From contig CAUWAG010000003.1 in the NCBI GenBank assembly GCA_963556695.1, positions 3,224,001 to 3,288,000 on the forward strand: a stretch of 64,000 nt of DNA. The letters are read 5' to 3'. Below, piece after piece: positions 32,104-43,553 of the stretch. The position numbers were made by a program, and so were the translations under genes. The number at the start of each line of letters is the position of its first letter. The first letter of the stretch is position 1. The notes under the pieces are model-generated. The model saw nothing but the letters and a program-made list of their open reading frames with translations, was not told where the DNA came from and did not search any database. The stretch comes from Anthostomella pinea. Taxonomy: Eukaryota > Ascomycota > Sordariomycetes > Xylariales > Xylariaceae.

Positions 32104-32973
32104 CTAGGTGTCAATGTAGACCTTTTCATCTGTAATTTGTATCAAATGACGGCGGCTGGCTTTCTTGATCAACGGGCGATATCCAGTCAATTCGCCTCTT
32201 GCCTTGGCAGCTTCCGGCTCTTCCACTTCCCGAGCAAGAGCTGGTTGGTCAAGGAATCCGACGAACTTCCCAAAATTTTCTTTGGTGAGGTACTCGTCCA
32301 GCTGACTGTCCCATTGAGATATGCAGTTCATGGTAGCGAAGTCAAAGGCTCCAAAAGTCGGACCATGCAGGCTGCCATCGGCACCCACAGTGTTGACGAT
32401 ATTACGAAGGCATTTGTCAATTCGGCGAGCATACGACCACAGAAATGCATGAATCATTTCATGAAGCAGTGTAATGACCAGCTGGGGGAGGTTTCGAAGA
32501 CTGCCCTCATATCTGCGTGCGATTGTTATGTGGCTCTGCGGAATGCCATTCTCGTCATTCAGGTACTCGCAGTACCCCACGAGACCCGGGTACGCGCCCG
32601 TTAGCGATATTGTCAGCCTGACTGAAGCAGTAGAGCTCTTTCTAAGTGCGCCAAAGAAGAAGAAGTCATCGATGTGCGCCATCAAGTCGTTCAGTATGCG
32701 GAGCAAATTCTTCTGATGCAGTTTTGACGTAGTCAGTCTGGCATGGGACTTGTACGCCTTGAGGAATTTCTTCTTTGCCTCGAGCTGAATGTGGGATAGT
32801 TTGCGGTCCGATAACTCGTGGAAGCTTCCAACTGTGTGGTTGAGAAGATCACGAGCTGCGTAATGTCGTGGTTTCAGTTCGGGTCGTGCCTGTTCAAGAT
32901 CCCCAGTATACGCGGGCGGCTTTGAGTGCGATTTGGGGCACGTTGGGCCATTGTCTTCGTTGTCTTGAGACAT
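32104..32973 (-). CDS. SprT-like zinc metalloprotease, 289 aa (possibly truncated by a nonsense codon)
   Basis: ATG at 32973. The core motif HEMIHAF at residues 171-177 gives HExxH with catalytic Glu, and a third zinc ligand is likely His203 in GSLHGPTFGAF. This is the arrangement of SprT/Spartan-type domains, which in eukaryotes often cut DNA-protein crosslinks. The preceding strands are LTISLTGAYPGLVGY and SHITIARRYEGSLRNLPQLV. A charged, possibly disordered N-terminus precedes the domain. The usual C-terminal interaction motifs are not obvious. The frame continues past the TAG for 89 codons (see 31834-32103), so the protein may originally have been 379 aa. Confidence 0.75.
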   Translation of the reverse strand: MSQDNEDNGPTCPKSHSKPPAYTGDLEQARPELKPRHYAARDLLNHTVGSFHELSDRKLSHIQLEAKKKFLKAYKSHARLTTSKLHQKNLLRILNDLMAHIDDFFFFGALRKSSTASVRLTISLTGAYPGLVGYCEYLNDENGIPQSHITIARRYEGSLRNLPQLVITLLHEMIHAFLWSYARRIDKCLRNIVNTVGADGSLHGPTFGAFDFATMNCISQWDSQLDEYLTKENFGKFVGFLDQPALAREVEEPEAAKARGELTGYRPLIKKASRRHLIQITDEKVYIDT

Positions 32974-33599
32974 TGTATGAGGTATGCAGTGCTTTTTTAG
33001 CGTTCGTTAACGAAGAGGCGTGTTCGATGTCTGGTTGTATGTTATTGTTGTCACTAGAGGTTTGTGTTAGACATAGGCCGGGAAAACTCGAGTACTTCTA
33101 GACATTCCTTGTTGGACGACTTGAAATGCCCTCCGCGCGAATCCCGAAAGTTCTTTTTTGTTTCAGCTCTGGTAAGACACCAGTGGTCTTTTCGCTAGTT
33201 CTACTGGAAGAGACGAGTGTGGTCTTCCGAAAGTCTCGCTCGGCGACCACTCAGCTGACTGAGGAACTGCCGAAGCCCTTGCCTGTTTGACCATAAGGTC
33301 CTTATCAGACTACCTCTTACGCCGCCGAAGCTTGTTAGGCAACATATGAAAATCTAAACGTTACACATAGGTCCCGGCAGCACGTCGTAACTACCGTTAT
33401 AGTTCCTAGCTACTACACAGGCGAGTAGCCCCTATTGGTGTGTGCACGTGAGCTTGCACGTGCTGGCTTGCGCTGCTATATACAATCCACTCCATTAGAA
33501 GACATGTTGGAATTTCAGGCCTGCCCGAGCCCCTAATGAACCCAAGCACACCACATCTTCATACCCATCTGAGCGGTAGGCTCGCTCATCCACCAACAG
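32974..33599. other. Intergenic
   Basis: Promoter side of the SprT-like gene and 3' side of the deaminase. Nothing recognised. Confidence 0.4.
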
Positions 33600-34091
33600 T
33601 CAGACCCCAACCAGCCTCTGATGCAACCCCCTGATCTCCGCCTCAAGCTCCTCAACAGGCCCCTCAACCACGACCCCAGGAGCAACTTGCCCGACCGACA
33701 GCGGCGCGACAGGCGAGCTCTCGACGCCCCACTCGGACTGCCAGGCCACAAGCTGGGCCGCCGATGCGACGTACACGATGCGGCCCAGCCCCACCCACGC
33801 GTGCGCCGCCGCGCACATCGGACAGTGCTCGCCGGAGGTATAGACGGTGGACCCGGCACGCTCGACGGCGGTCATGTTGGCCGCGGCCCAGCGCGCGAGG
33901 TCGAACTCGGGGTGGCGGGTCTGGTCGTTGGCTGTCGTGATGCGGTTGCGCTCTTCTTGGCGTGCGGAGCCGGTGCCGTCGACTAGTACTGAGCCGAAGG
34001 GTGCGTCGCCTGCTGTGAGGGCCTCGGCGGCGAGGGATACGCAGCGGCGGAGATGGGGCAGTTCGCTGGCATTTGGGGTGTATGGCGCCAT
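33600..34091 (-). CDS. Cytidine/deoxycytidylate deaminase-family protein, 163 aa
   Basis: ATG at 34091 (MAPYTPNASELPHLRRCVSL) matches the normal start of the family. The frame extends to an ATG at 34223, which would add a Ser/Thr/Pro/basic 44-residue leader, possibly mitochondrial. Zinc site: H60-x-E62 in TRHPEFDLARWAA (catalytic Glu, His ligand) and C90-x2-C93 in GEHCPMCAAAHAW. The fold elements AGDAPFGSVLV and GRIVYVASAAQLVAW are typical of tRNA-adenosine/guanine-deaminase-like CDA proteins. The substrate (free base, nucleoside or tRNA) cannot be told from sequence. Single exon. Confidence 0.8.
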   Translation of the reverse strand: MAPYTPNASELPHLRRCVSLAAEALTAGDAPFGSVLVDGTGSARQEERNRITTANDQTRHPEFDLARWAAANMTAVERAGSTVYTSGEHCPMCAAAHAWVGLGRIVYVASAAQLVAWQSEWGVESSPVAPLSVGQVAPGVVVEGPVEELEAEIRGLHQRLVGV

Positions 34092-35568
34092 TGAGAATTC
34101 GGGTTTGGATCGCGTGAGAAGTTGATGGGACCGTGGCGGATGGGGTTTGGTGGTTCGTGACGGCGGGGTCGTGATGGATCCTTGCAGGAGTAGTGACGTC
34201 TTCGCAGGTATCAGCTTATTCATGCAACTAGGATATAGTCTCCAATTTCAAATGATAGGAGTCTGCGCCCGTTCAAAAGACGCTCTCTCTCAAGTGAGAT
34301 CTTGAGTCAGAAACTCAAGTTTGGATGCTAAACTGTGCATTCTCAAGAGGAATTCGACCTCCTTCATATCTGTCATGCAATGCCAATGCCGACTGATAAC
34401 TTCAACGAATTCGAAGGGGCACAAACCTCTTCAAGGAACTCATGTGCTCTTCATAGGTGTTGATTCAGCAGTAACTGGTACCATCGCCTGAAAATCATAT
34501 TCAATCAATACAATGAACCCGTAAACGGAATCGGCAGTATAGGAGGTAGTTACAGCTCTATACCCACACAGGCATCACAAGTCGAATAGACTCCACTTTC
34601 AACATGCTCTCACCGGAGGCTGGAAGTTGCGGACTCATCGAAATAGGGTCTTGCCTAGGTGCTAGTGATGTCACACTTGGACGGGCAACATTGAACTGTC
34701 GTTTTCTTGCAAACTGTTCTGGAGTCACACATGAATGACTGAGGCTCTGCCACCCACTTCTGAGGCGAAATTGATAGAGTATCATTGTCTCGTCTAGATC
34801 AGCGCATGCCCTCTGATACGCTTTTCTTTCTGTCCCGCAGCATCGAACATGACTTGGTATGCCTGGATGGGGCACTGCAGTTGACCTATAGTTTGGCCTG
34901 CTCATTAATATCGTCTCTGGAAGGTTGCCTAAAGTAGGCAGAACAACCGAGCAGACTGTCATTCCTGGAACCCGTAACCGCTTAGTTCCTATTCGTATTA
35001 TCAGACATCATAAGAACGGCCGAGTCGCTTCCTTCTCTTCGAAGAAGCTTCGTTTCCATGCACCCTTCGTTTTCTGCCTTAGGTACCTACGTACAAAGGG
35101 GTCAGACAGTTGGTGCCTTGAACAGCACAGACAATTATTAGCGAGACGGGTGAACATTTTAGTGATTCAGGCCCACAATCTTCTATACCAAACCGTGCTG
35201 CAGAAAACGCACACCAGCATGTGGCCCCAGCGGCGACATGATTGTGCTGCACTACGAGGGATAAGTCATCCTCGTCCCGTCTCCTCAGGTGACCAGATCC
35301 TGAGAAAAGCCTGGTCAGAACACGTCACCTTGATTTACAGACCATTCACCCGGGCATTTCTATTGTAGTATAAATACTGTGCCGAAGAAATGCCTGAAAC
35401 CTATCACCTTAGCAACACCTGTCACCTCAGCAGCCCTGATGTCCTGCGGCCACTGCCCAAACAATACACAAGCAACCTGATTGTAAGCTACCAACCAAAA
35501 CTCCCAACCTTTCCTCGCCCGCTCATTACGAACTGATCATTCACTCTCATCTTGATTTGCTTCACAAA
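34092..35568. other. 1.5-kb intergenic region
   Basis: Divergent upstream region between the deaminase and the gene at 35569. Several 100-150-codon frames on both strands overlap without coding character. Nothing recognised. Confidence 0.4.
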
Positions 35569-36597
35569 ATGGCGCCTACTGAAGCTCATCGCATGGGCGC
35601 TACCGAGATCCTCGCCATCGGAGAGGAGACCAACTATGTCCCGACCATCTTCCTCACCCACGAACTGGGAAAGCCGACCGAGTCCCAGCAATGGCTTTCA
35701 CTGCTAACTAGCGACGTGGTAGCACTGTGGCTCGTTGCATGTGAGCGAGCAATGAATTCTCGCGGCGTCAAAGCGAAGCGAAACAAATGGATCTTGCTGC
35801 TCGAGCTCTCAAAGCACAAGTTCGTCTCCGTGGAGCTGAAGAAGGCCGACTCAAACGGAAACACCATCACAATCTGCCGACCGTTTCCGCCGAAGAAAGT
35901 TCTCTACACGTATGAAGGAAGCGTCACGCACTTCGAGGGTTATGCTTTCTGTGTCAGAAGCGACGTCAAGTACCCGGCTACTCTGAACGTGTGGCTGGAC
36001 CAGCTGGAGAAGAGCGGCGTCACTCGATACCGACTCTCAAGCGACTTCGGTGAGTCCACCCCATGGTACAAGCGAACAGGCCGCCGGTTCTGGATCTGGT
36101 CCGCAATGCGACAGTGGCAATGCTTCCTACCCCAGATCGTCCCCCACTGCATGGATAGCGAGATGAAAAACGTCTGGGGGAGCGGATACGTGGCGATCGA
36201 GTGGGAGGAGATCCAGAAGGAACTTCCGTACCCGGCACAGGGCATCGAGCCCGGCGATTTCCTGCCCACCAAATGGCCCATGATGAGACACGAACGCCCT
36301 GGTTTCAACGAGAAGTCGACCAACCACCAACAGCGCTCAACGGAGCAGTCTCTCGACGATCGACGGAGTCCAGGTGTGAAATCGGTTGGCTATACGCCTC
36401 GACCCTTCGCGCAGAGCCCCACGCGGGGCCGCGGGTACGGACATCGTGGTGGCGGAACATCTCGACAACTCTCGTTTTCTTCGAGAGACTTTAATGCATT
36501 TGCCGCTCAATGCGTCGGCCCCTCGCTCAGGTGGACAGACTATGCTGTATTCGCCGCGCAATGCGTCGCCTTTGGCTCAGGTGGACGGTGCTTATGA
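35569..36597 (+). CDS. Unknown fungal protein, 342 aa (C-terminus uncertain)
   Basis: ATG at 35569. The globular part (residues 30-235) has well-spaced conserved-looking blocks: VALWLVACERAMNSRGVKAK, NKWILLLELSKHKFVSVELK, YEGSVTHFEGYAFCVRSDVK, PATLNVWLDQLEKSGVTRY, VWGSGYVAIEW and YPAQGIEPGDFLP. I recall similar fungal-only proteins of unknown function (DUF7770-like), but this is memory only. The tail is Arg/Gly-rich (RGRGYGHRGGG). Beyond about 36480 the overlapping +1 frame (RSGGQTMLYSPRNASPLAQ, to 36685) looks more protein-like than the called frame, so a frameshift or small intron is possible. A 51-bp imperfect tandem duplication (from 36502) lies in this tail. Confidence 0.6.
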   Translation: MAPTEAHRMGATEILAIGEETNYVPTIFLTHELGKPTESQQWLSLLTSDVVALWLVACERAMNSRGVKAKRNKWILLLELSKHKFVSVELKKADSNGNTITICRPFPPKKVLYTYEGSVTHFEGYAFCVRSDVKYPATLNVWLDQLEKSGVTRYRLSSDFGESTPWYKRTGRRFWIWSAMRQWQCFLPQIVPHCMDSEMKNVWGSGYVAIEWEEIQKELPYPAQGIEPGDFLPTKWPMMRHERPGFNEKSTNHQQRSTEQSLDDRRSPGVKSVGYTPRPFAQSPTRGRGYGHRGGGTSRQLSFSSRDFNAFAAQCVGPSLRWTDYAVFAAQCVAFGSGGRCL

Positions 36598-37469
36598 TCA
36601 ACGAACGTTGTCACGTCCCTCATCAGCATCATCCCACGGATCTGTTTCAAGCAGAAACGCTGCATGGAAACTCCGTTTCTTGTAACTACCTACTGATAAG
36701 GGTAGGGCGATGATCATAGTGGAGGATTCTGGGATGGTATACCAGAGCGGAATCATGTGATTGGATCACCAGGTTGGGGACAAGGAATGCTAGAGGTGCT
36801 CCTGGCGATATCATTGGGGCTTCCTGGCGGCACTCGATGCCAATGCATAATCTTGCAGTTGCGAAGTCTTGGGTGTATATGTACATGGGCTGTGTAGTAA
36901 CTAGGTAGTAAAGAGTACCAGTATTAAGCCACTGCGAAGGGGAACAAAGATGCCGTCTCTCAAGTGACGCATGAACCACATTTCTCCCTTCTCTGGCAAC
37001 ATGGGCCGTAACGTACGGAGTCTGAGGTTTGGCGTATGATTCGTAGGCGGGAGATGTACAGCACGGGGGCTCTGCTTTTTGTTGTCTTTTGGGGTAATTG
37101 GGTTCAGCTCCTCCCTTCCGGTCGAACAGCTTAAAAAAAAATTTGTTTTTTTTTGTTTTTTTGCTTCCTCGACCACCTTCTTCAAGAGTCAACTAAGAAA
37201 CGTATTCACCTTGCGACAGGAAACTTCTAGGGATTATATGGTCCCCTGAAGCTTAGTAGTGGAATTATCGCCAGTCCTCCCTCCATTTTGTCGAAGCAAA
37301 AAGTGCGGTACAAGACCAACACGCAAGATTTCAGTTGAATTTCGTTGGTCAAGATTCCCACCAGAGGCACACGAGCCCAACGGGTCCAATACCCCAAATA
37401 CTATTCTCTTTTTACTCTCCATCCAGGCATGGAAGGTAATATGGTCTGTATCTACCAACTGCGCGATCT
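36598..37469. other. Intergenic, A/T homopolymer stretch
   Basis: Contains runs AAAAAAAAATTTG and TTTTTTTTTG around 37131-37162. No gene recognised. It ends at the target site of the full-length SINE. Confidence 0.4.
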
Positions 37470-37483
37470 AAGCAGTCACGCCC

Positions 37484-38051
37484 CGGCCGTATGGCGCAAT
37501 GGTCAAATGCGCCTGGTTGTGTTCTCGTTTGTGCGGTGGGCGACGAGAACAAGTGGGTTCGAATCCTGCTATGGCCCCCTTTCTGACCCGGCTTGTGCGA
37601 GTCGATAACCAGCACACGACAGTGGAGAGGCCCCATTTTATCGCAGAGCCCGATAGCCAAGCAGCTTGTCTCCACAATACCCACTCCTGCGAGGTTTTCC
37701 CCCTTGTGGTTTCCCTCGCCAGCAGATAACAAACACCTACTCCACCCACCAATGCGACATATATCGAACGGCTACTGGAACGATATGTACACCAGAGAAC
37801 TGAGGTTCACTGGGTCGCTTTGTCACTAGATAGGAGGTTTTTCTGACGGAATCGTGCTTGGGTATTGACTAAAACCATCTGAACACTCCAGATTGGTACC
37901 GCTACAGCGAGGATAGGCTCGTGCGCGGATCTGAATGTATCTAATTTGACACCTCTACAACCTTGCGATGCAATGGCTCTGGGAGGCGTGGTTTGCACTA
38001 CTGAGGAGCTACCCCCCACGTTAAATACAAAACAAAACAAACAAACAAAAC
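37484..38051 (+). mobile_element. Full-length tRNA-derived SINE, 568 bp
   Basis: It is bounded by the 14-bp direct repeat AAGCAGTCACGCCC (37470-37483 and 38052-38065). It has a tRNA-like head (37485-37576), a tRNA-unrelated body of about 450 bp, and a 3' tail of AAAAC/AAAC repeats from about 38028. A 3'-end fragment of the same family sits at 12761-12926 with its own target duplication, which shows that the family transposes. Length and architecture resemble SINEs described in some fungal pathogens, but I cannot match it to a named family. Movement would depend on a LINE such as the relic at 1-2061 (inference). Confidence 0.85.
37485..37576 (+). other. tRNA-Arg-like Pol III head of the SINE
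   Basis: GGCCGTA pairs fully with TATGGCC (37570-37576). The A box TGGCGCAATGG follows at position 8, D-stem GCGC/GCGC pairs, and the B box GGTTCGAATCC is perfect. The anticodon arm is replaced by an extended stem TGTTCTCGT / ACGAGAACA with a 14-nt loop, so it is not a working tRNA. The A-box region is most like fungal tRNA-Arg. Confidence 0.75.
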
Positions 38052-38065
38052 AAGCAGTCACGCCC

Positions 38066-41000
38066 ACTACATCGAGGCCAACATATCTATCATGCTTCGC
38101 ACTTCGCATCATATCTAATGAGGAGCTCTTTTGGTGCGCATCACGACTTAACTCCCAACATATCACCACGACAGTGCAAGCGTGTCTGAAACTTTCCTAC
38201 CTCTGCCAGCATTCCTCTTAACTGCTGACTACAGACTCATGAGCTCAGTGCCCTTACATGATTGCCCAGAGTTCATGGGTGGTGCCGCTATGTCCAGCTG
38301 CTGTCAGTTCCGATGGTGTGTTCATGTGTTCAGGGGGAGGGGTGGTTCGATCCCAAGGGCAACGCGGCACAGCGCCCTATCTGTGGCTGGAGCATAGCCC
38401 CTGTCTCGATGAACATCTACGCAGCGAGACTTAGGTGTCAGCATACATGTAATAGTGCACTGCATGTTCTTCCCCGCTCAAGAAACGTAGTCTCTGAAAG
38501 GGATGCGAGACTTTATAGTCATGATGTGATTACACTGTGAAATTTGCATGGTAAGCATAACCCTCATATCAATATAGTCAAGAATACGAACTCGAAGTTC
38601 TTCCACTGGCAATGCCCACCCAACATAAACACAGTGGTGGTCCGCTGACCCGTCTGAGAGGCATTGCTATGCTTACTAGAGGCGTGTTTGCCCCAGGATG
38701 GTCCTATTCTATGCCTAGCTGAGAAAGCCAAAATTTGAATCTGTTCTTCAGGCCCCGCGTGGTCTCATGTTCCAATGCACGGTCGTGGGTTGCGCTGATG
38801 CGCTGCAAGATGACACGAGTCATGGGCGACGAATAACATACCTACTGCCATAACCTTACTTGAGTCATGACGTGTGTATGTAGATCCCGTTCAAGCCCAT
38901 GCTTGACCACCGTGTTTTGATTTGATGGCGGTATAACCGTTTGCGGTGGTTTCAACGGGTCGTTTTGTCCGGTCAGGATAACGTGCAGGACTTGGACCAA
39001 ATCCTCCGACGTCACGCCATAACCTGGTTGAGTTGTAACAATTGGTTCTGCAGGTCTCGCTGGTCTTGGTACCCCTGTATCATTATATGCGATTGTTGTG
39101 CGCCTCCTCCAAATTCGAGTCGACGGAAATATCGTACAGGGCTTCGATCGGGGAGGGCTGCAGCGGAGACGGCGGCTTCCTCGCTCGTATGTACAAGGCA
39201 ATAGGTCAGTATCATCCCCTTTTCTGTCGATGTCCTCAGGTGCAGGATCTAATTCGTCGCTGATAGCTATCCCGATTCGAAGTTTGAACTCTTGATAGGC
39301 CCTGCTCGTAGTGACGTAACTGCTAATAGTGGACATGCCGAGGTGTCAAAGGTGTCCCAGGGAGGCTGGGAATTTGCACGGCGGGGAGGGAGCGATGCTA
39401 ATAAATGAAGCAACGGGAAGATCGGATCGCGACGAGCAGAGCACTGCTCCCGCTCGGCAGGTGGAGTGAACGCTCCTATTGTGTTTCTGACGTTCAGTGT
39501 TAATCAAGAAATAAGATGGCCTGAAGATCTAAATACCTAAGTATAGCAACAACGGACCGAATTGAGTTTTGGATACGCAGTCGAGCAAAAGCCCCACGAC
39601 GCTTGAAGTACGTGGGCACGCTGAATCGAAATTTGCGGTATCGTTGGCGGCCCAAAGTGGGTAACTGGCGCGTTGGAAGATCCGTGTTACCAACATGAAG
39701 GATTGCGGCTTCAACTGTGTCTCCCGGGCGCGTGTCGTGCGGCTTGCAAACAGCTACCGCAAGTGCCCGGCAGCAGCATTCCAGTTGCATACCCAATGTG
39801 CTTGAGGTACTTGTTGGTAGCTGGCGTGACTGGACTGATCTACAAAGTAGCCGGCGGCAGTGGCATGGCAAGGGTGGCCAACCATCCCTTTGCCGCCCAT
39901 TTCGGCACCAGTGGGACTACAGGGTCTATGCACCCGTGACGGCAAAGGGATAAAATCAATGTACGCAGTGAGTGGCCGGGGGGCTGCCCATTGTGAGACG
40001 TTGCGCGGACCATGCTCCGGAAAGTTGATTGGCTGTAAGACTTCACGGACTGCATTCCGGACCTTCTGATTGGATGAGAGACCTTGGCCAATCACGGCAA
40101 CGCTCTGGTCCCGCAGTGCCTCTGATCTTATAGCCGATGGTCATATCGCCGACGTGTTTATCTGTACTGTGACGTAAGCTCATGAGCGGCCTTGATATAA
40201 ATCCAGATCTGATTCATATGTTCGGTGCAGGCTTGCCAGCTTGCTATCAGAAGCCATCGCGATCTTGTGGCGGTCGGCTGTTTTGGCTGTCTGGCTATCT
40301 GGGTGCAGCCCGTGCCCCGGACCAGATGCTCCGGCCAGGGACATAGATGGTGTGGTTTCGACCACACACTGGCTGGACGTCGCGTTTGAATCGAATTGTT
40401 GGGTTTATTCTGCAATTGAAGGTTTGGCATTTGCAAGCCGGCCCAATTGCAACACATGTAGTCGTCACCGCCTAAACTCTCCGGTCGCTGTTCCAAGAAT
40501 CCCATCGGTGATCAGTGTCGACCAACAATCCCATGCTAGCCTTAGCAACACACCATTCCGTACCCCACGCGGCAGCACAGCGACAGTTCACAGCTGCCTG
40601 ACATGGTCATATGGATTGATTATCAACAGTCCAGTCAGTCATGTCTGTGTAGCAGCAGCGCAGCTGAAGAGCATGTAGAAGTGCTTGAAGCAATAAACCT
40701 ACCTCACCTTACCTGCCGACGTATACCACTTCAACTTCGAGATCTCGATATCGCCGTGTCTCCGCGTGCTATACGGACACAATTCGCCACCAGAGCTCAT
40801 TCCACTCATTCCACAAGTGAAGCGGACGTGCCCCGCATCACACAGTCCTTCGCCCCTTCGCCGCTTTCGACTTGCATGCGACCAACCACCGCCCCTCACT
40901 ACCTACGCTGCAATCGTATACCGAACGTGAATATCCTCGATAACAACATTTCCGAGACCCCGGAGCTTTTTGCAAGTCTTTCGTCTTTGGCGGCAGTGGC

Positions 41001-41381
41001 GTCGCAAACAACAAACCGTGTTTCGTCTTTCGTCCACCTCTGTCCGCTTCTTCCTCTCAGACTTCGCATCAACATTGCCATCTTCGCTCATATCCTCAAC
41101 TCTGGACGCGTACCCTTCATAGTAACAAGGCACTGCCAGCACTGCTTGGGCGAGCCTCTCAGCCACGATCCAAGCAGAGGAAGACCGCTCAATTGCATCA
41201 TCGAGGCAGCGACGGCTGCTTATCAGAGCTCCCCGCACCGCCCGGGCTGTGCGCCTAGCCAGGAACTGCAACAAGTTCGTCCCGGACCGTTATGACACCA
41301 CCCCACCGCCTGAGCCTCGCACAAACCCAGACCCGACGAGACCGTCATCGCGTAAAACCCACCAACACCAACACCATATCC
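38066..41381. other. 3.3-kb region without a convincing gene
   Basis: It holds a 164-codon minus frame at 38842-39336 (ISSYVTTSRAYQEFKLRIGI, SDELDPAPEDIDRKGDD) that could be part of a small spliced gene, low confidence. It also holds overlapping frames around 39500-40100 and 40158-40505, and a 230-codon plus frame at 40603-41295 ending just before the bZIP gene, more likely its 5' leader. An isolated GGTTCGATCC lies at 38345 without a tRNA fold. Confidence 0.4.
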
Positions 41382-42156
41382 ATGACGATGAGCATGACGA
41401 TCGACGCCCATCCTGAAGACTTCGAGTCGCCGAGCACAACCTCAACCCTCTTCAGTCCCGTCGACTCGATACCCTCAGACTCTGCCACCACCCCTGGCAT
41501 CCTCTACATTGATCCGGCTTTGTCGGAGGACAGTATCAAACCTGACCTCACCCAAGACATCGTCCGCGACGAACTCAACTTTTGTAAGCTCTATCCCTAC
41601 ACCCCTGATAAGTCAGAGTCGCATGACCAGCTTCATCAATTTCTTCCCAAATCAGAATGTCGCCACTGATGCTCAAGCGTCAGATATGCCCAGAAGCGCA
41701 GGTTGGGATGACCCTCCTGACGCCAGCGCCACGGACCTCATATCGCCGCATCAGCTTTACGCGTACCCAAACTTTGATATAACCGGCGCAGTGGTAACTG
41801 CTCCCGGCCCTGATTCCCCGAGCGCAGAGATGAGGGCACCAACCAAGAGAGAGAGTCCTTCGACCACACCAGACGACGTTCCTGCTGCGAGACGGAAGTC
41901 AACTGACAACCCAGCCGACCATCGCGAACGCAACCGGATCGCCGCGCACAAGTGCCGACGGAAACAGAAGGCCAACGTTGAGCAACTGCAGCTGCGCGAA
42001 AGGGAACTCGCCCAGGAGAACAAGTGTCTCCATGCTCATGTTGGGCTGCTGAAAGAGGAGGTGCTGGGACTGAAGCATGCGATTCTCGCACACGGGTCAT
42101 GTGATAGTGCTCTCATCCAGAACTACATTGCGAAATCAGCGCAAAATCTCGCATGA
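41382..42156 (+). CDS. bZIP transcription factor (ATF/CREB-type basic region), about 225 aa
   Basis: Exon 1 from ATG 41382 (or 41292, in frame) to a GTAAGC donor at 41584. Exon 2 is in frame if the acceptor is the CAG at 41681-41683 (100-bp intron, my estimate), ending at 42156. Basic region DHRERNRIAAHKCRRKQKAN contains the N-x7-R signature (NRIAAHKCR), as in ATF/CREB factors. It is followed by a leucine zipper with heptad Leu/His (EQLQLRERELAQENKCLHAH, VGLLKEEVLGLKHAI). The N-terminus is Ser/Thr/Pro-rich and acidic (MTIDAHPEDFESPSTTSTLF, SPVDSIPSDSATTPG), a likely activation or MAPK-target region. Role in stress response is typical of the family, not shown here. Confidence 0.8.
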
Positions 42157-43553
42157 TGCGCACTTGGCGCCCTTTCTCGTCCGTGATCTCGAATTTCCTC
42201 CGCGATGGGTCTCCTTCGGTTGCAATGGCGTCTGGCGTTGGGCTTGCCAGTATAAGGCGAGGCTGCGGGCGGTTGATTTCTCGCGCGACATAGCGCTTGG
42301 AGGTCGAGGTGACATCATTGACTGGCGGGGTTCAGTAGAGAATATTCGAGCTGGAATATCCCCAGATGATAAGTTAACGGTGGATGAATGGTATGGACGA
42401 GGCTGCGAATGGTACGATTTTTCTTAGAAAAAAGGGTAGGACAATGGGTGAGGTCCCCCGGTGGCCTTTTACGCCACCATAGCGGAGAATATGAAGGCGG
42501 CGCTGATGACATCACAATCTCTCAATTTGTGTCTGGTTGGTGCAATCGGAGTTCTGTAACATCTGCCAGAGTCTGCTGCGTTGATATGGCGGAAGTATGT
42601 CTGCAATCTCACTTGCAGTCCTGACATTGGCACGAACGTCTTGATGACATCCGCCTGACTCTGCACCTGGTATCCCATAGCCAATCAACGACCATACGGC
42701 CTTTCGGACTGGAAGCATGCAACCTCACATAACAGACAACGGCGTGCTAAGGTAATAATAAGTCATGTGGCCTATACGTGGCAGCTGCGTCATGTTATAC
42801 CCGCTGTGAAGCGATATTGTCGCCAACTACACGAAAGGTGAACTGCAACCACGTCGCCGTCCACTGTTCGTGACCCGTCTCGGCCGGCCCCACGTCGGTC
42901 TTCTTTATGTGTACATGCAAGCGAACTGATGACGCAAAAGCGAAACTAGGTCATCGGATATACTACTCTAGCATGATGCTTAGTATCGACCGAAAACTAC
43001 ACGATTGACATGAATGCAGACTTCCACGACTCCTTGGCTCCCGACTCCTGGCTCCCGCATAATTCCTCACGATGCACACTTCTCTTTGCTCGAATCGCCC
43101 GCCTGGGTATATGCATCCGCTCTCGGGTACAGATATCCTCGCCAAGAAATAACCAACCCCGTGACCCTTACCACTACGTCTCTCCGGCTGCATGCTTACG
43201 CTCCATTGTGTACTGGTTGCTTGCTGGCGGTTAGAACTTGACGCATGTTACGCTAGACGAGCTTTCGTGTTGGGCTGATGGGGCTAGTGTTGGTATGACC
43301 GGTAGGTCAGACTCGTCAGTCCTCGGTATGGTATCCTCGTGAACCGAACGTCCCCTCCCAAAGTAATCAATGACCGAGATGCAACTCTGAGTGTGACGCT
43401 CAGGGTCCAATTGACGTGCAGCAAAGGCCCTAGATGTCAAGCTACTCGACCCGAAAAGTGTCGACGTGCTCAAGACAGTGTTGTTGAACGCCTCATTCTA
43501 CTCATCTATGCTAACCCAGTGTTCTATGCCCCGTGCCGACGCCCAAGAAACTC
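42157..43553. other. 1.4-kb intergenic region
   Basis: 3' flanks of two convergent genes. Weak frames only. Nothing recognised. Confidence 0.4.

Noticed and set aside
36049..36098. Possible intron GTGAGTCC...GCGAACAG in the unknown gene
   Set aside because: Only 30 bp, below usual fungal intron size, and the frame is open through it.
38281..38377. tRNA-like candidate with GGTTCGATCC and GTGCCGC/GCGGCAC ends
   Set aside because: No A box, no D-arm or anticodon arm. A lone B-box match is expected by chance.
40603..41295. 230-codon plus-strand frame
   Set aside because: Ends immediately before the bZIP gene, has biased low-information composition and no motif. More likely the transcribed leader of that gene.
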